A stretch of 64,000 bases of DNA from Citrobacter sp. (GCA_019415335.1 DXKH01000071.1:1-64000); one strand, 5' to 3'; shown: positions 42,130 to 51,094, counted from the stretch's first letter. The notes: generated by a model not told the origin, from the letters alone. Numbers and translations are program-made.

Positions 42130-42651
42130 TTAGTCAAATTTCAGCGACATTAATGACGCTTTTGCGACATCCTGATACTGGTCAACTAAATCCTTCGTCA
42201 TATTAAAGGCAACCTGGACGGCTTTATTGTCTTCGCTGGTAATCAGCATCAGATTCAGAATCTCGCTATCCGCAGCCTGAGAGCGGAAAGTCAGTAACCA
42301 TGCTTTATGCCCGTCAACCGTGACGGCTTCCGCCTCCGGTTTGTAGTTGGCTAACATTTTCAGCAGCTCATCTTTCATCTTATCCAGCTGTGCGGCAGGC
42401 AGTGCGTTGCGACCCGCCGTTACCCCCAGTGAGGCTTTACCTCTCTCATCGCCATAAATGATCTGCGGACGATTCTCTGACGGGTACTTAATTTTCGCCA
42501 TTTCCGCCGACATAGGCGTCAGCGTTTGCGGAATTTCGATGCTTAGCTTCAGCTCAGGAAAGTTTGTACGCTCCATGTCCATTCCGGCATGCGCCGAAAT
42601 CGCCACGAACATAGCAAAAGACGCCGCCACAATTCTACGGAAAATATCCAT
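42130..42651 (-). CDS. unrecognised exported protein, possibly DcrB/PsbP-like
   Basis: I do not recognise this 173-residue protein with confidence. It has a clear Sec signal peptide (MDIFRRIVAASFAMFVAISAHA, cleaved before GMDMERT) and no further membrane segment or cysteine. The mature part alternates strands and helices (LKLSIEIPQTLTPM, AWLLTFRSQAAD, AVQVAFNMTKDLVDQYQ). That pattern resembles small DcrB/PsbP-fold exported proteins, but this is a guess. GAGG sits 5 bp before the ATG at 42651, which is why I prefer it to a GTG two codons upstream. It stands alone between gcd and cueO, with its own terminator. Confidence 0.8.
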   Translation of the reverse strand: MDIFRRIVAASFAMFVAISAHAGMDMERTNFPELKLSIEIPQTLTPMSAEMAKIKYPSENRPQIIYGDERGKASLGVTAGRNALPAAQLDKMKDELLKMLANYKPEAEAVTVDGHKAWLLTFRSQAADSEILNLMLITSEDNKAVQVAFNMTKDLVDQYQDVAKASLMSLKFD

Positions 42652-42813
42652 TCTCACCTCAGGTTTAATGATTCGATTTCGCGAGTATATCCGGCGACAT
42701 GAATAAAGATACCACCCAAAATCTATTTTCAGAGATTACGGATGAGAATGATATTATTCTTATCTCTGCGGGAGGGCGATGTCCGCGAAAGCCGGAATCG
42801 CCCTCCGTATCAC

Positions 42814-44373
42814 TTATACCGTAAAACCTAACATCATTCCGGTATCTTCATGCTCCAGCAGATGACAGTGCGCCATATAGGCATACTCTTTCGGCGCGGC
42901 ATGATCAAATTTCACCAACACCTCGCTGACGCCGCCTTCCACCCGAACAGTATCTTTCCAGCCCGCACGATGTGCTGCGGGTGCCTGACCGTTCTCAGAC
43001 AGGATGCGGAACTGCGTGCCGTGAATATGGAACGGATGCAACATCATGTCGCCCACTCCGGAAATCACCCAGCGTTCAACTTTCCCTTTGCTCGCCGCAA
43101 ACATCGGTTTGTTCATATCGAAAGCCACGCCGTTGATCTTATTAGCATTGTGGAAATCGAATTGCCCACCATGATTCATATGGCCCATGTCACCGTGCGA
43201 CATGTTGCCCATATGTCCCTGCATCTGTCCGTGCGCCATCCCGCTCATCGCCTGATCGCCGTACTTTTTCATCAGCATCTGCATTCCCATCATGTCGAGC
43301 ATCGGATCCATCGACAGTTGCAGATTACGCACCGTCAGCCCGTCAACGGAAGGCAGCGCAGGCATCAAACTCAGAGTGTCCGGCAGCGTACCCGAAGCGT
43401 TCACAGCAACCGGCTGAATACGCATGACCGGATGCGGCTTGTCAAACGGCGCAATCGCCATCCCCATCTGACTCACCGGCAGAGTAACCAGATCAAACGG
43501 TTTACCGTCACTGACGTCCACCAGCACTTCAAAGCGCTCGCCCATCAACACAGGTAATTCGTTGACTTTTACCGGCTCCGCCAGCAGTCCGCCGTCACTG
43601 GCGATGACGTACAACGGACGCTTATCGCTGGCGGCGAAATTGAGTGAACGGGCGTTACAACCGTTAAGCAAACGCAGACGTAACCAGCCGCGCGGTGCAG
43701 CATGTTGAGGATAAATGGCGCCGTTGGTCAGCAGCGTGTCGCCAAACCAGCCGACGGCAGCCGTCATCATATCCAGTTGATAATCAATCTGTCCGGTGGC
43801 ATCAAACCGTTTATCCTGAACGATGACCGGCACATCGTCGATCCCCCACTGCTTCGGGAGCAGCAGCTTATGAATCTCTTCATCTTCAATCAGAACCAGA
43901 CCCGCTAAGCCCATTGCCACCTGACGCCCGGTCTTCCCGTGCTGATGAGGATGAAACCAGCAGGTCGCCGCCCGCTGTTCCGGCGTAAACGTGACGGTAC
44001 GTTTTCCCCCCGCCGGGATAATCCCCTGCGGCCCGCCATCCACCTCACCCGGCACCTCTAGCCCATGCCAGTGCAGCGTGGTCTCTTCCTGAAGCTGGTT
44101 ATGGATATCCACCGTTACCGCTTTGCCTTTTTGCAGCTTCAGCGCAGGCCCGAGCAGATTGCCGTTATAGCCCCAGGTGGTTGCCGTTTTTCCGCCAAAG
44201 GTCGACTGACCCGCTTTCGCCATCAGCGAAATATGGTTACGCGCGTCGGCGGTAAGAAGCTCAGGAATGGGTAACGCAGGGCGTTCGGCGGCAAAGACGG
44301 TGCGGCTCCAGAGCGGTAAAGCTGACGATAGCCCCAGCGCCACAGAATATTTTAAGAAATCACGACGTTGCAT
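42814..44373 (-). CDS. cueO: multicopper oxidase CueO
   Basis: Periplasmic cuprous oxidase that protects against copper. The 519-residue precursor has a twin-arginine signal ([15 protein letters not shown]). Copper ligands are visible in TLHWHGLE (about 99-103), [10 protein letters not shown] (about 138-146), [12 protein letters not shown] and [13 protein letters not shown] near the C-terminus. The Met/His-rich insert characteristic of CueO lies at about 355-405 ([27 protein letters not shown]). It is transcribed from a CueR-type promoter. Confidence 0.96.
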   Translation of the reverse strand: MQRRDFLKYSVALGLSSALPLWSRTVFAAERPALPIPELLTADARNHISLMAKAGQSTFGGKTATTWGYNGNLLGPALKLQKGKAVTVDIHNQLQEETTLHWHGLEVPGEVDGGPQGIIPAGGKRTVTFTPEQRAATCWFHPHQHGKTGRQVAMGLAGLVLIEDEEIHKLLLPKQWGIDDVPVIVQDKRFDATGQIDYQLDMMTAAVGWFGDTLLTNGAIYPQHAAPRGWLRLRLLNGCNARSLNFAASDKRPLYVIASDGGLLAEPVKVNELPVLMGERFEVLVDVSDGKPFDLVTLPVSQMGMAIAPFDKPHPVMRIQPVAVNASGTLPDTLSLMPALPSVDGLTVRNLQLSMDPMLDMMGMQMLMKKYGDQAMSGMAHGQMQGHMGNMSHGDMGHMNHGGQFDFHNANKINGVAFDMNKPMFAASKGKVERWVISGVGDMMLHPFHIHGTQFRILSENGQAPAAHRAGWKDTVRVEGGVSEVLVKFDHAAPKEYAYMAHCHLLEHEDTGMMLGFTV

Positions 44374-44418
44374 AATTATTTCCTTATTTTGCTGCAGGCG
44401 AAATAACGCTAATCTCTG

Positions 44419-44449
44419 AGCATAGACCCTCCCCTTACGGCAAGGTCAA
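44419..44449 (-). promoter_or_regulatory. CueR-controlled promoter of cueO
   Basis: On the minus strand TTGACC (44444-44449) and TATGCT (44419-44424) are separated by 19 bp. The spacer holds the dyad GACCTTGCC-GTAA-GGGGAGGGTC. A 19-bp spacer with a central dyad is diagnostic of MerR-family activation, and CueR is the known activator of cueO. Confidence 0.85.
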
Positions 44450-44538
44450 GCCGGGGATATCACTTAATAGAGAATAAAAGTCGTCGCTTCGCCTCCAGTA
44501 TGCTAACGTTGACTTTCCGTGATGCAGTGGTAGAAGCA

Positions 44539-44886
44539 ATGAAGACGTTTTTCAGAACCGTGTTGTTCGGCAGCCTGATGGCCGTATGCGCAAATAGTTA
44601 TGCGCTCAGTGAATCTGAAGCCGAAGATATGGCCGATTTGACGGCCGTTTTTGTCTTTCTGAAAAATGATTGCGGCTACCAGAATTTACCCAACGGGCAG
44701 ATTCGTCGCGCACTGGTCTTTTTTGCTCAGCAAAATCAGTGGGACCTCAGTAATTACGACACCTTTGATATGAAATCCCTCGGCGAAGACAGCTATCGCG
44801 ATCTCAGCGGTATCGGTATTCCTGTCGCCAAAAAATGCAAAGCGCTGGCGCGCGACTCCCTGAGCCTGCTGGCTTACGTCAAATAA
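44539..44886 (+). CDS. yacC: conserved exported protein YacC (PulS/OutS-like)
   Basis: Small exported protein of unknown function; I recall it being grouped with PulS/OutS-type pilotins. The 115-residue product has a signal peptide (MKTFFRTVLFGSLMAVCANSYA) and two cysteines in the mature part (NDCGYQ and KKCKAL) that could form a disulfide. The signal contains a cysteine, but the preceding residues (MAV) do not make a good lipobox. An in-frame ATG 13 codons upstream exists; the E. coli start is used. The sequence is almost identical to what I recall for E. coli. Confidence 0.9.
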   Translation: MKTFFRTVLFGSLMAVCANSYALSESEAEDMADLTAVFVFLKNDCGYQNLPNGQIRRALVFFAQQNQWDLSNYDTFDMKSLGEDSYRDLSGIGIPVAKKCKALARDSLSLLAYVK

Positions 44887-44909
44887 CCTCCCGTCCATAC
44901 TGCTGAAAT

Positions 44910-44933
44910 AATGACCGTGCATCAACGGTCATT
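44910..44933 (+). terminator. weak hairpin after yacC
   Basis: Perfect inverted repeat AATGACCGT / ACGGTCATT with a 6-nt loop, 23 bp after the yacC stop, without a T-run. It may attenuate or only mark the end of yacC. Confidence 0.45.
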
Positions 44934-44990
44934 GTTAGCTATGATGTTGCGCCCTTTTTTTACGGGTGTTAACAGAGGAGGCATCACCCC

Positions 44991-45857
44991 ATGGCCGAAA
45001 AAAAACAGTGGCTCGAAACGCTACACGACCAGTTTGGGCAGTACTTTGCCATCGATAACGTTCTCTATCACGAGAAGACCGATCATCAGGATCTCATCAT
45101 CTTTGAAAACGCCGCCTTTGGTCGCGTAATGGCGCTGGACGGCGTGGTGCAGACTACCGAGCGCGATGAGTTTATCTATCATGAGATGATGACCCACGTT
45201 CCGTTGATGGCGCACGGACACGCGAAACATGTGCTGATTATCGGCGGTGGCGACGGTGCGATGCTGCGCGAAGTCACCCGGCACAAAAACGTTGAAACCA
45301 TCACGATGGTGGAAATCGACGCTGGCGTTGTCTCATTCTGCCGCCAGTATCTGCCCAACCACAACGCCGGTAGCTATGACGATCCGCGCTTTACGCTGGT
45401 GATCGACGACGGCGTGAATTTCGTCAACCAGACGCAGAACACGTTTGATGTGATCATCTCCGACTGCACCGATCCGATCGGTCCCGGCGAGAGTCTGTTC
45501 ACCTCGGCATTCTACGAAGGTTGCAAACGCTGCCTGAATCCGGGTGGGATCTTTGTCGCCCAGAACGGCGTCTGCTTCCTGCAACAGGATGAAGCCCTCG
45601 ACAGCCATCGTAAGCTCAGCCATTACTTCGCCGACGTCGGCTTCTACCAGGCGGCGATCCCCACCTACTACGGTGGCATAATGACCTTCGCGTGGGCGAC
45701 CGATAATGAAGCGTTGCGCCATCTGTCGACCGAAATCATCCAGGCGCGTTTTCACACCTCCGGCCTGAAGTGTCGCTATTACAACCCGGCAATCCACACG
45801 GCAGCCTTTGCCTTACCTCAGTATCTGCAAGACGCGCTGGCGACAGCATCGTCCTAA
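44991..45857 (+). CDS. speE: spermidine synthase
   Basis: Transfers the aminopropyl group from decarboxylated SAM to putrescine, giving spermidine and methylthioadenosine. The 288-residue product has the SAM-like binding motif [14 protein letters not shown] (about 80-93), the catalytic Asp in [15 protein letters not shown] (about 155-169) and [17 protein letters not shown] (about 48-64). GAGG precedes the ATG. It forms an operon with speD (15-bp gap), which makes the co-substrate. Confidence 0.97.
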   Translation: MAEKKQWLETLHDQFGQYFAIDNVLYHEKTDHQDLIIFENAAFGRVMALDGVVQTTERDEFIYHEMMTHVPLMAHGHAKHVLIIGGGDGAMLREVTRHKNVETITMVEIDAGVVSFCRQYLPNHNAGSYDDPRFTLVIDDGVNFVNQTQNTFDVIISDCTDPIGPGESLFTSAFYEGCKRCLNPGGIFVAQNGVCFLQQDEALDSHRKLSHYFADVGFYQAAIPTYYGGIMTFAWATDNEALRHLSTEIIQARFHTSGLKCRYYNPAIHTAAFALPQYLQDALATASS

Positions 45858-45872
45858 GGAGAAGATAAGAAA

Positions 45873-46667
45873 TTGAAAAAACTGAAACTGCATGGCTTTA
45901 ACAACCTGACCAAAAGTCTGAGCTTTTGTATTTACGATATCTGCTATGCCAAGACCGCTGAAGAGCGCGACGGATACATCGCCTATATCGACGAACTCTA
46001 CAACGCCAACCGCCTGACCGAAATTCTGTCAGAAACCTGTTCCATCATCGGCGCCAATATCCTGAATATCGCCCGTCAGGATTACGAACCTCAGGGTGCC
46101 AGCGTCACCATTCTGGTGAGCGAAGAACCTGTCGATCCGCAGTTAATTGATAAAACCGAGCATCCCGGCCCGCTGCCGGAAACGGTGGTCGCCCATCTTG
46201 ATAAGAGCCATATTTGCGTGCATACCTATCCGGAAAGCCACCCGGAAGGCGGATTATGCACTTTCCGCGCCGATATTGAGGTCTCAACCTGCGGCGTGAT
46301 TTCCCCGCTGAAAGCGCTGAATTACCTGATCCACCAGCTTGAATCCGACATCGTGACCATCGATTATCGCGTGCGTGGCTTTACCCGTGATATCAACGGG
46401 ATGAAGCACTTTATCGATCATGAGATTAACTCCATCCAGAACTTTATGTCTGAGGATATGAAGTCGTTGTATGACATGGTGGATGTGAACGTGTATCAGG
46501 AAAATATCTTCCATACCAAAATGCTGCTTAAAGAGTTTGACCTTAAGCACTACATGTTCCACACCAGACCGGAAGACTTAACGGAAGCAGAGCGTAAAGA
46601 GATTACCGCTGCACTTTGGAAAGAGATGCGTGAGATCTATTACGCGCGCAATATACCGGGCGTGTAA
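45873..46667 (+). CDS. speD: S-adenosylmethionine decarboxylase proenzyme (TTG start)
   Basis: Pyruvoyl enzyme that makes decarboxylated SAM for SpeE. The 264-residue product has the E. coli length. Self-cleavage is expected before the serine in [14 protein letters not shown] (Lys111/Ser112), which becomes the pyruvoyl group. Translation starts at TTG (45873): AAGGAG lies 12 bp upstream, no ATG gives the family N-terminus [15 protein letters not shown], and E. coli speD also uses TTG as I recall. Confidence 0.95.
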   Translation: MKKLKLHGFNNLTKSLSFCIYDICYAKTAEERDGYIAYIDELYNANRLTEILSETCSIIGANILNIARQDYEPQGASVTILVSEEPVDPQLIDKTEHPGPLPETVVAHLDKSHICVHTYPESHPEGGLCTFRADIEVSTCGVISPLKALNYLIHQLESDIVTIDYRVRGFTRDINGMKHFIDHEINSIQNFMSEDMKSLYDMVDVNVYQENIFHTKMLLKEFDLKHYMFHTRPEDLTEAERKEITAALWKEMREIYYARNIPGV

Positions 46668-46675
46668 GCAAAACC

Positions 46676-46701
46676 CTCAGGAGCGTGCCAGCGCTCCTGA
46701 G
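46676..46701. terminator. hairpin between speD and the YmjA-like gene
   Basis: Perfect 10-bp stem CTCAGGAGCG / CGCTCCTGAG. On the minus strand it is followed by GGTTTTGC, so it may terminate the minus-strand genes; on the plus strand there is no T-run. It sits between convergent genes. Confidence 0.6.
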
Positions 46702-46714
46702 CAGAGAGCAGAGA

Positions 46715-46960
46715 CTATTCATTTCCCCATTGATTGAGGAATTCCGCGATCTCATCGATGCGTTGCGCATCAATGCCCGCTTCGCTGGCCATCTCTTGCT
46801 GCGCCTCTTCGCTGATCTCTTCGTTATTCATCAAACGCGTAATCAGTAACTGAAAATAGCGCGCCAGAGGCTCGCGTTCTGAATCGTCTACGGGTTTCGC
46901 ACACTCCGTCGAATACTCATCCACAATGTCATAATATTTCAGTGGTATTTCATTACCCAT
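46715..46960 (-). CDS. YmjA-like small acidic protein (DUF2543)
   Basis: An 81-residue acidic protein, [19 protein letters not shown] at the start and [11 protein letters not shown] at the end. It closely resembles E. coli YmjA as I remember it; the function is unknown. The sequence is helical, with a possible helix-turn segment in [22 protein letters not shown], and has one cysteine and no signal or membrane segment. AGGAG lies 7 bp before the ATG at 46960; a GTG just upstream is less well placed. In K-12 ymjA is near the puu genes, not here. It is directly downstream of dtnR and could be part of that transcript (31-bp gap). Confidence 0.75.
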   Translation of the reverse strand: MGNEIPLKYYDIVDEYSTECAKPVDDSEREPLARYFQLLITRLMNNEEISEEAQQEMASEAGIDAQRIDEIAEFLNQWGNE

Positions 46961-46991
46961 CACTCATCTCCTGGGATTATCCCAACGTTAG

Positions 46992-47759
46992 TTACTCAGG
47001 CTGTACCAGCGTCAGGGCGACGGATTGCGCCTTCAGTTCGGCCTGCACGGCAGGCGGTAAATTAACATCGGTAATGACGTCGGTAAAGCGGCTGAGAGAA
47101 GCAACGTTAAACAGCGAATGCGCGCCATATTTGCTGCTGTCGGCCAGTAGCACTTTCCGTTGCGCATTGGCGATAATTTCCTGCTTCAGTCCTGCTTTGT
47201 CCTCTGTCGGCGTGGTCACGCCCTTTTCCATACTCCAGGTGTTACAGCTCATAAAGGCGATATCGGGATAAACACTGCGCAGCATTTTGCGGCCAAACTC
47301 GCCAATGCAGGACTGACTGCTGTCATCAATCCGCCCGCCGACAATGGTCACCTCTATCTGGCGAAACTCGGATAAAAACAGGGCAATGTGCAGATCAACG
47401 GTAATGACTCTGAGGGGAAGATGGGTTAAACATTTTGCCAGTTCCAGCATGGTGGTGCCTGCATCAAGCACCACGGCATCGCCCGCATGCACCATCGAGG
47501 CCGCATAACGCGCGATCGCCCGTTTTTCGGCGGGCGATCGCAGTTGCTTCTCGTTGGTGGTCGGTTGCACCGCTTCAAAGCGCCGTAACGCCACACCGCC
47601 GTGGCTGCGACTGATCACCCCTTGCTCATCCAGTTTGATCAGATCGCGGCGGATCGTTGCCGGAGAGGCGTCAACGGCCTCCACCAGTTGTTCCACGGTA
47701 ACCAGCGTATGATTTTTCAAATACGCCACAATCTGATCCAGACGGTGTTGTCCTTTCAT
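46992..47759 (-). CDS. DeoR-family regulator of the D-threonate cassette
   Basis: Predicted transcriptional repressor for the adjacent cassette. The 255-residue product has an N-terminal winged helix (about 1-56; [21 protein letters not shown], then GVISRSHGG) and a C-terminal DeoR sensor domain (about 75-235) with [12 protein letters not shown], typical for phosphosugar binding. By analogy the effector would be a pathway phosphate such as D-threonate 4-phosphate or DHAP; that is inference. It lies 9 bp after pdxA2 in the same direction, so the repressor is encoded within its own presumed operon. Confidence 0.88.
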   Translation of the reverse strand: MKGQHRLDQIVAYLKNHTLVTVEQLVEAVDASPATIRRDLIKLDEQGVISRSHGGVALRRFEAVQPTTNEKQLRSPAEKRAIARYAASMVHAGDAVVLDAGTTMLELAKCLTHLPLRVITVDLHIALFLSEFRQIEVTIVGGRIDDSSQSCIGEFGRKMLRSVYPDIAFMSCNTWSMEKGVTTPTEDKAGLKQEIIANAQRKVLLADSSKYGAHSLFNVASLSRFTDVITDVNLPPAVQAELKAQSVALTLVQPE

Positions 47760-47768
47760 AACAAGAAA

Positions 47769-48752
47769 TTACGCCAGTTGCATTGCCAGTTTAATCGATA
47801 CGGCCATGCTCTCAGATTTTGCTTTTCCCGTCCAGGCGATATCAAATGCCGTCCCGTGATCGGCAGAGGTGCGAATAAACGGCAAACCTGCGGTGATGTT
47901 GACGCCGTCATAAAAACCAAGCAGCTTCAGCGGGATATGGCCCTGATCGTGGTACATCGCCACCACCATGTCATAGTGACCTTCATATGCCTGTAGAAAC
48001 ACAGTGTCCGGTGGGCATGGACCGTAGACATCCATCCCCTTCGCCTTCATGTTCTCAATCGCCGGACCAACAATGCGAATCTCCTCATCGCCAAACAGCC
48101 CGTTCTCACCGGCGTGCGGATTCACCCCGGCCACCGCAATACGCGGCTGCGCATAACCTACGCGCTTCAGGAAGGTATCTGCGATCCCAATCACGGTCTC
48201 CACGCGCTGGCCGTTCAGGGTATCGAGGAACTTACGCAGGGCGATATGGGTGGAAACGTGAATGACTTTCAGCTTATCGGTATAAAGCACCATCGCGTAG
48301 TCGCGGCTTTCCGTCAGCGTCGCCAGCAGCTCGGTGTGTCCGGGGAAATGGTGTCCACCCAGATGCAGAGCTTCTTTGTTCAACGGCGCAGTGGCGATGG
48401 CATGGACGTCGCCTTTCATCGCCAGTTCCGTCGCCCGTTTTACGCAGCGATAAGCCAGATCGCCCGCCTGTGCCTGCACCTTACCCGGCTCCAGCGCCTC
48501 CGGGTGCGCCAGCGGTTCGTCAATCACATGAATCACGCCAGGCGCGAAGCGGGCATCCGCCACCTGCGTAATGGCGCGGAACGTCACGCCCTCCGCCAGA
48601 CCACAGGCCTGCAGCCGCTTCAGGGTTTGCAGGCATCCCACCACCACCAGCGGCGCGCCGTTAAGTTCATCTTCGCTGAGCGCTTTAACAATAATTTCCG
48701 GACCGATCCCCGCAGGATCGCCCATCGTAATCGCGACGGTTTTAGTTACCAC
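47769..48752 (-). CDS. pdxA2: D-threonate 4-phosphate dehydrogenase (PdxA2)
   Basis: PdxA-family dehydrogenase. In Salmonella the orthologue oxidises and decarboxylates D-threonate 4-phosphate to dihydroxyacetone phosphate, rather than serving pyridoxal synthesis. The 327-residue product begins at GTG (48752) with GAGGAG 7 bp upstream, giving the N-terminus (M)VTKTVAITMGDPAGIGPE. Metal-site histidines are seen in GGHHFPGHTEL (about 135), MYHDQGHIPLKLL (about 260) and TSADHGTAFDIA. It overlaps the end of dtnK by 11 bp. The biosynthetic pdxA would be elsewhere in the genome. Confidence 0.9.
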   Translation of the reverse strand: MVTKTVAITMGDPAGIGPEIIVKALSEDELNGAPLVVVGCLQTLKRLQACGLAEGVTFRAITQVADARFAPGVIHVIDEPLAHPEALEPGKVQAQAGDLAYRCVKRATELAMKGDVHAIATAPLNKEALHLGGHHFPGHTELLATLTESRDYAMVLYTDKLKVIHVSTHIALRKFLDTLNGQRVETVIGIADTFLKRVGYAQPRIAVAGVNPHAGENGLFGDEEIRIVGPAIENMKAKGMDVYGPCPPDTVFLQAYEGHYDMVVAMYHDQGHIPLKLLGFYDGVNITAGLPFIRTSADHGTAFDIAWTGKAKSESMAVSIKLAMQLA

Positions 48753-50013
48753 TGTACATCTCCTCAATAAAATAAAGCGCATCACAAAGGGTACTGTCGG
48801 AGCCGAATCCTCCCGCTTTGGTGATCACCGGCAGGTCGTCAATCTCACTGTTCACGAATGTTCCGCACGGAATGCACGGCGCCACCTCGCTCTGAATACG
48901 GTAGCCTTCCGCCCCCAATGCACTGGCAACGGCGGTCGCAATATCCCCTCCAGTCAGGAACAGGCCGCCAATACGCGCCTGCTCAATAATGCGTAACGTG
49001 ATTATTCCAAGACGCTGGCTTAACCGTTCGCCAAGCGCCTGACGACTCATCCCCACGCTGGCACACAGCGTGTCGATCATCTGTCGGTCGTCCGCACTCC
49101 GACTGGTACGTAAAATCGTATGGTGCTGGCGGCTCAGTAACGCGCAGGCCTGCTCCACCACCGACGCGATTTCCTGCTCGAAACCGGCAGAGGCCAGCCG
49201 GGAGGCATCGATATCGACAACCTTTGCCCGCTCCTGACACAGCGCCTTGTCTACCTGACGACGCGTGGCTTCACTCATCGAACCCGCGACAACCAGCACC
49301 GGCAGCGCTTGCTTTTCCTGCATAAAGAGGCGAACCGGCAGGGCATTGGCAAGCCCGGCGGCGCCGACCAGTAATGGCAGTGTCTCCTGTTCGCAGATGG
49401 CGTGAGCAATCAGCGACAAATCACGGTCCTCAACCGCATCCACCACCACCATGCACTCACCTTCTGCTGCGAAAGCGGCTAATAGCGCGCTCAGTCGTCC
49501 GCGGCGGACATCGTCGAGCGCCACTTCATGCACCGGAATGTCACTTTGCAACGTGACCAGTTCCGCAATGCGCGAAGAGATAATCGGCGTTTTGGGATCG
49601 CTGGCAAATTCGGTCTCCAATAATGGCGTTCCGTTGACCAGGCACAGTCCATCACGTGTTGTGCGCCCTGCGGCGGGGATCGCCGCAGCAATCACAGCCA
49701 GCGTCCGGTTAGCAGCGCGCATCGCCGCCGTCACCTCTGCGCCGACGTTGCCACGAAACGTAGAATCAATTTTTTTATACACCAGCGGCGCGGTTACCCC
49801 TTCACACCAGGGGGCTAACGCTTGCTGTACCGCCTGCACGGCTTGCGCCGCCGGGATTGCCCGGCTCTCTGTGTTGATCACCAGCACATCAGCACGACGG
49901 GAAGGCTTCTGCGTCGGGGTGAGCATCACCTCCGTGCGTGCGCCTTTTTTCGCCAGTTGCACGCCGGTATCGTTAGAGCCCGTAAAGTCATCGGCGATAA
50001 CGATCATTTTCAT
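48742..50013 (-). CDS. dtnK: D-threonate kinase (DUF1537 family)
   Basis: Four-carbon acid-sugar kinase that makes D-threonate 4-phosphate. The 423-residue product has the N-terminal DUF1537 sugar-acid domain (about 1-230; VIADDFTGSNDTGVQLAKKG, then YKKIDSTFRGN) and a C-terminal nucleotide-binding domain (about 245-420; LVVAGSMSEATRRQV, LFLTGGDIATAVASALGA, SEIDDLPVITKAGGFG). It closely matches the Salmonella enzyme as I recall it. It overlaps the kdgT-like gene by 4 bp and pdxA2 by 11 bp. Confidence 0.9.
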   Translation of the reverse strand: MKMIVIADDFTGSNDTGVQLAKKGARTEVMLTPTQKPSRRADVLVINTESRAIPAAQAVQAVQQALAPWCEGVTAPLVYKKIDSTFRGNVGAEVTAAMRAANRTLAVIAAAIPAAGRTTRDGLCLVNGTPLLETEFASDPKTPIISSRIAELVTLQSDIPVHEVALDDVRRGRLSALLAAFAAEGECMVVVDAVEDRDLSLIAHAICEQETLPLLVGAAGLANALPVRLFMQEKQALPVLVVAGSMSEATRRQVDKALCQERAKVVDIDASRLASAGFEQEIASVVEQACALLSRQHHTILRTSRSADDRQMIDTLCASVGMSRQALGERLSQRLGIITLRIIEQARIGGLFLTGGDIATAVASALGAEGYRIQSEVAPCIPCGTFVNSEIDDLPVITKAGGFGSDSTLCDALYFIEEMYSGN

Positions 50014-50963
50014 GCTTTATTCTCCTGAGCAACCTGACGGGCCTGTTTTTTGGCAACCCACGAAGTGAGGATTGGCGTCAGGATAGCGGTAGTGATCACG
50101 GAGGCGGCAATCAATGGCGCGGCGGCAGCAGCGACTTCCGCCAGAGAAGGGTCAGCCTGGGCTATCGCCAGCGGCGTTGCGACGGCATTACCGGCGGTAC
50201 TGGAGGCCGCCGCTCCGGCAATCCCGGTACCGCCCACCAGACGGTCTGCGCGGATGTTAAAGAAGCCGCCGACAAACGTGGTCAATACACCGAGCAGGAT
50301 GCCCGCCAGACCGCCCTGCAACAGCATTTCGAGGTTGATGCCAGCCCCCAGCGCAAAGGCAAAGAACGGAATCAACAGCGGTCCGCCTTTGGTCAGGAAG
50401 TCACGCATGTTGTGATCGAGGTTGCCGAGGATCATGCCGACGACCAGCGGAACCAGTACCGCCACCAGCGCCATGATTGGAATGTTGGCCATTCCCGCGG
50501 CGCCCAGCGCGATCATCGTAAAGAACGGGCCGTCATTGAGAGACAGAATGGAGATTGCGCCGACATCACGTTCGTTACCGAACTCACCGACTAACGCCGC
50601 GTACAGCCCCCCATTCGAGTTGCTCATGGCAGCAATAATCGCCAGTCCGCTTAAGCCAAAGATCCCTTCCGCCCCGAACAGATGCTCAACACCGAGACCG
50701 ATCGCAATGGCAATCAGCAGTTTGGTCAGGGTGATCGTGCCGCCCTGCAATAAAGCCTGAGGTGCTGCTTTTACGCTGATCCCTGCGCCCATGCACAGCA
50801 GGAATGCACCGATCAACGGCGCAGCGCCGTTTTTAAACAGCGCGGTAGTAAATCCGCCGATCTCCAGCGCCTGCGGGGCAAAGGTATTGATAATGGCACC
50901 GATAACCAATGGCACGACCATCATGCCGCCGGGTACGCGTTCTATTGCCTTCTTGATGTTCAT
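50010..50963 (-). CDS. KdgT-family permease, probable D-threonate importer
   Basis: Predicted inner-membrane permease of the 2-keto-3-deoxygluconate transporter family. The 317-residue product starts MNIKKAIERVPGGMMVVPL, is almost wholly hydrophobic with about ten membrane segments, and has a conserved TAGNAVATPLAIAQADPSL block (about 250-270). Being the first gene of an operon with dtnK and pdxA2 argues that it imports the kinase substrate (D-threonate or a similar acid sugar) rather than KDG. The 50963 ATG is used; the reading frame is open 14 codons further up, across the control region. Confidence 0.87.
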   Translation of the reverse strand: MNIKKAIERVPGGMMVVPLVIGAIINTFAPQALEIGGFTTALFKNGAAPLIGAFLLCMGAGISVKAAPQALLQGGTITLTKLLIAIAIGLGVEHLFGAEGIFGLSGLAIIAAMSNSNGGLYAALVGEFGNERDVGAISILSLNDGPFFTMIALGAAGMANIPIMALVAVLVPLVVGMILGNLDHNMRDFLTKGGPLLIPFFAFALGAGINLEMLLQGGLAGILLGVLTTFVGGFFNIRADRLVGGTGIAGAAASSTAGNAVATPLAIAQADPSLAEVAAAAAPLIAASVITTAILTPILTSWVAKKQARQVAQENKA

Positions 50964-50984
50964 GGTCTTCCCGCCTGTTGTTGT

Positions 50985-51023
50985 GTTGTGATTAAATAAA
51001 ATCACAACGATTATATTTAATCA
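50985..51023. promoter_or_regulatory. two overlapping inverted repeats, candidate DeoR-family operators
   Basis: Repeat A: GTTGTGATT-N6-AATCACAAC (50985-51008), a perfect 9-bp dyad. Repeat B: TGATTAAATA-N15-TATTTAATCA (50989-51023), a perfect 10-bp dyad. They overlap and together cover the predicted -10 box and start site of the cassette promoter, 22-60 bp upstream of the permease start. The adjacent DeoR-family protein is the obvious candidate binder. Confidence 0.65.
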
Positions 51024-51052
51024 ATTTTAGATCAGAAATGGGTCAGATCACA
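51010..51052 (-). promoter_or_regulatory. predicted CRP-dependent promoter of the D-threonate cassette
   Basis: On the minus strand a perfect TATAAT (51010-51015) has no good -35 box. A CRP half-site TGTGA (51048-51052), with a poor second half, is centred about 41.5 bp before a start near 51003. That is the class II activator position, and absence of a -35 box fits CRP dependence. Confidence 0.55.
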
Positions 51053-51094
51053 GTTTTAAAATGATTAATAAAAATCAAACAATCATTTTTCGGT

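Noticed and set aside
51000..51060. Full CRP site upstream of the D-threonate permease
   Set aside because: Only one half-site (TGTGA) is good; the other half matches poorly, so I kept it as a half-site supporting a class II promoter and not as a full dyad.
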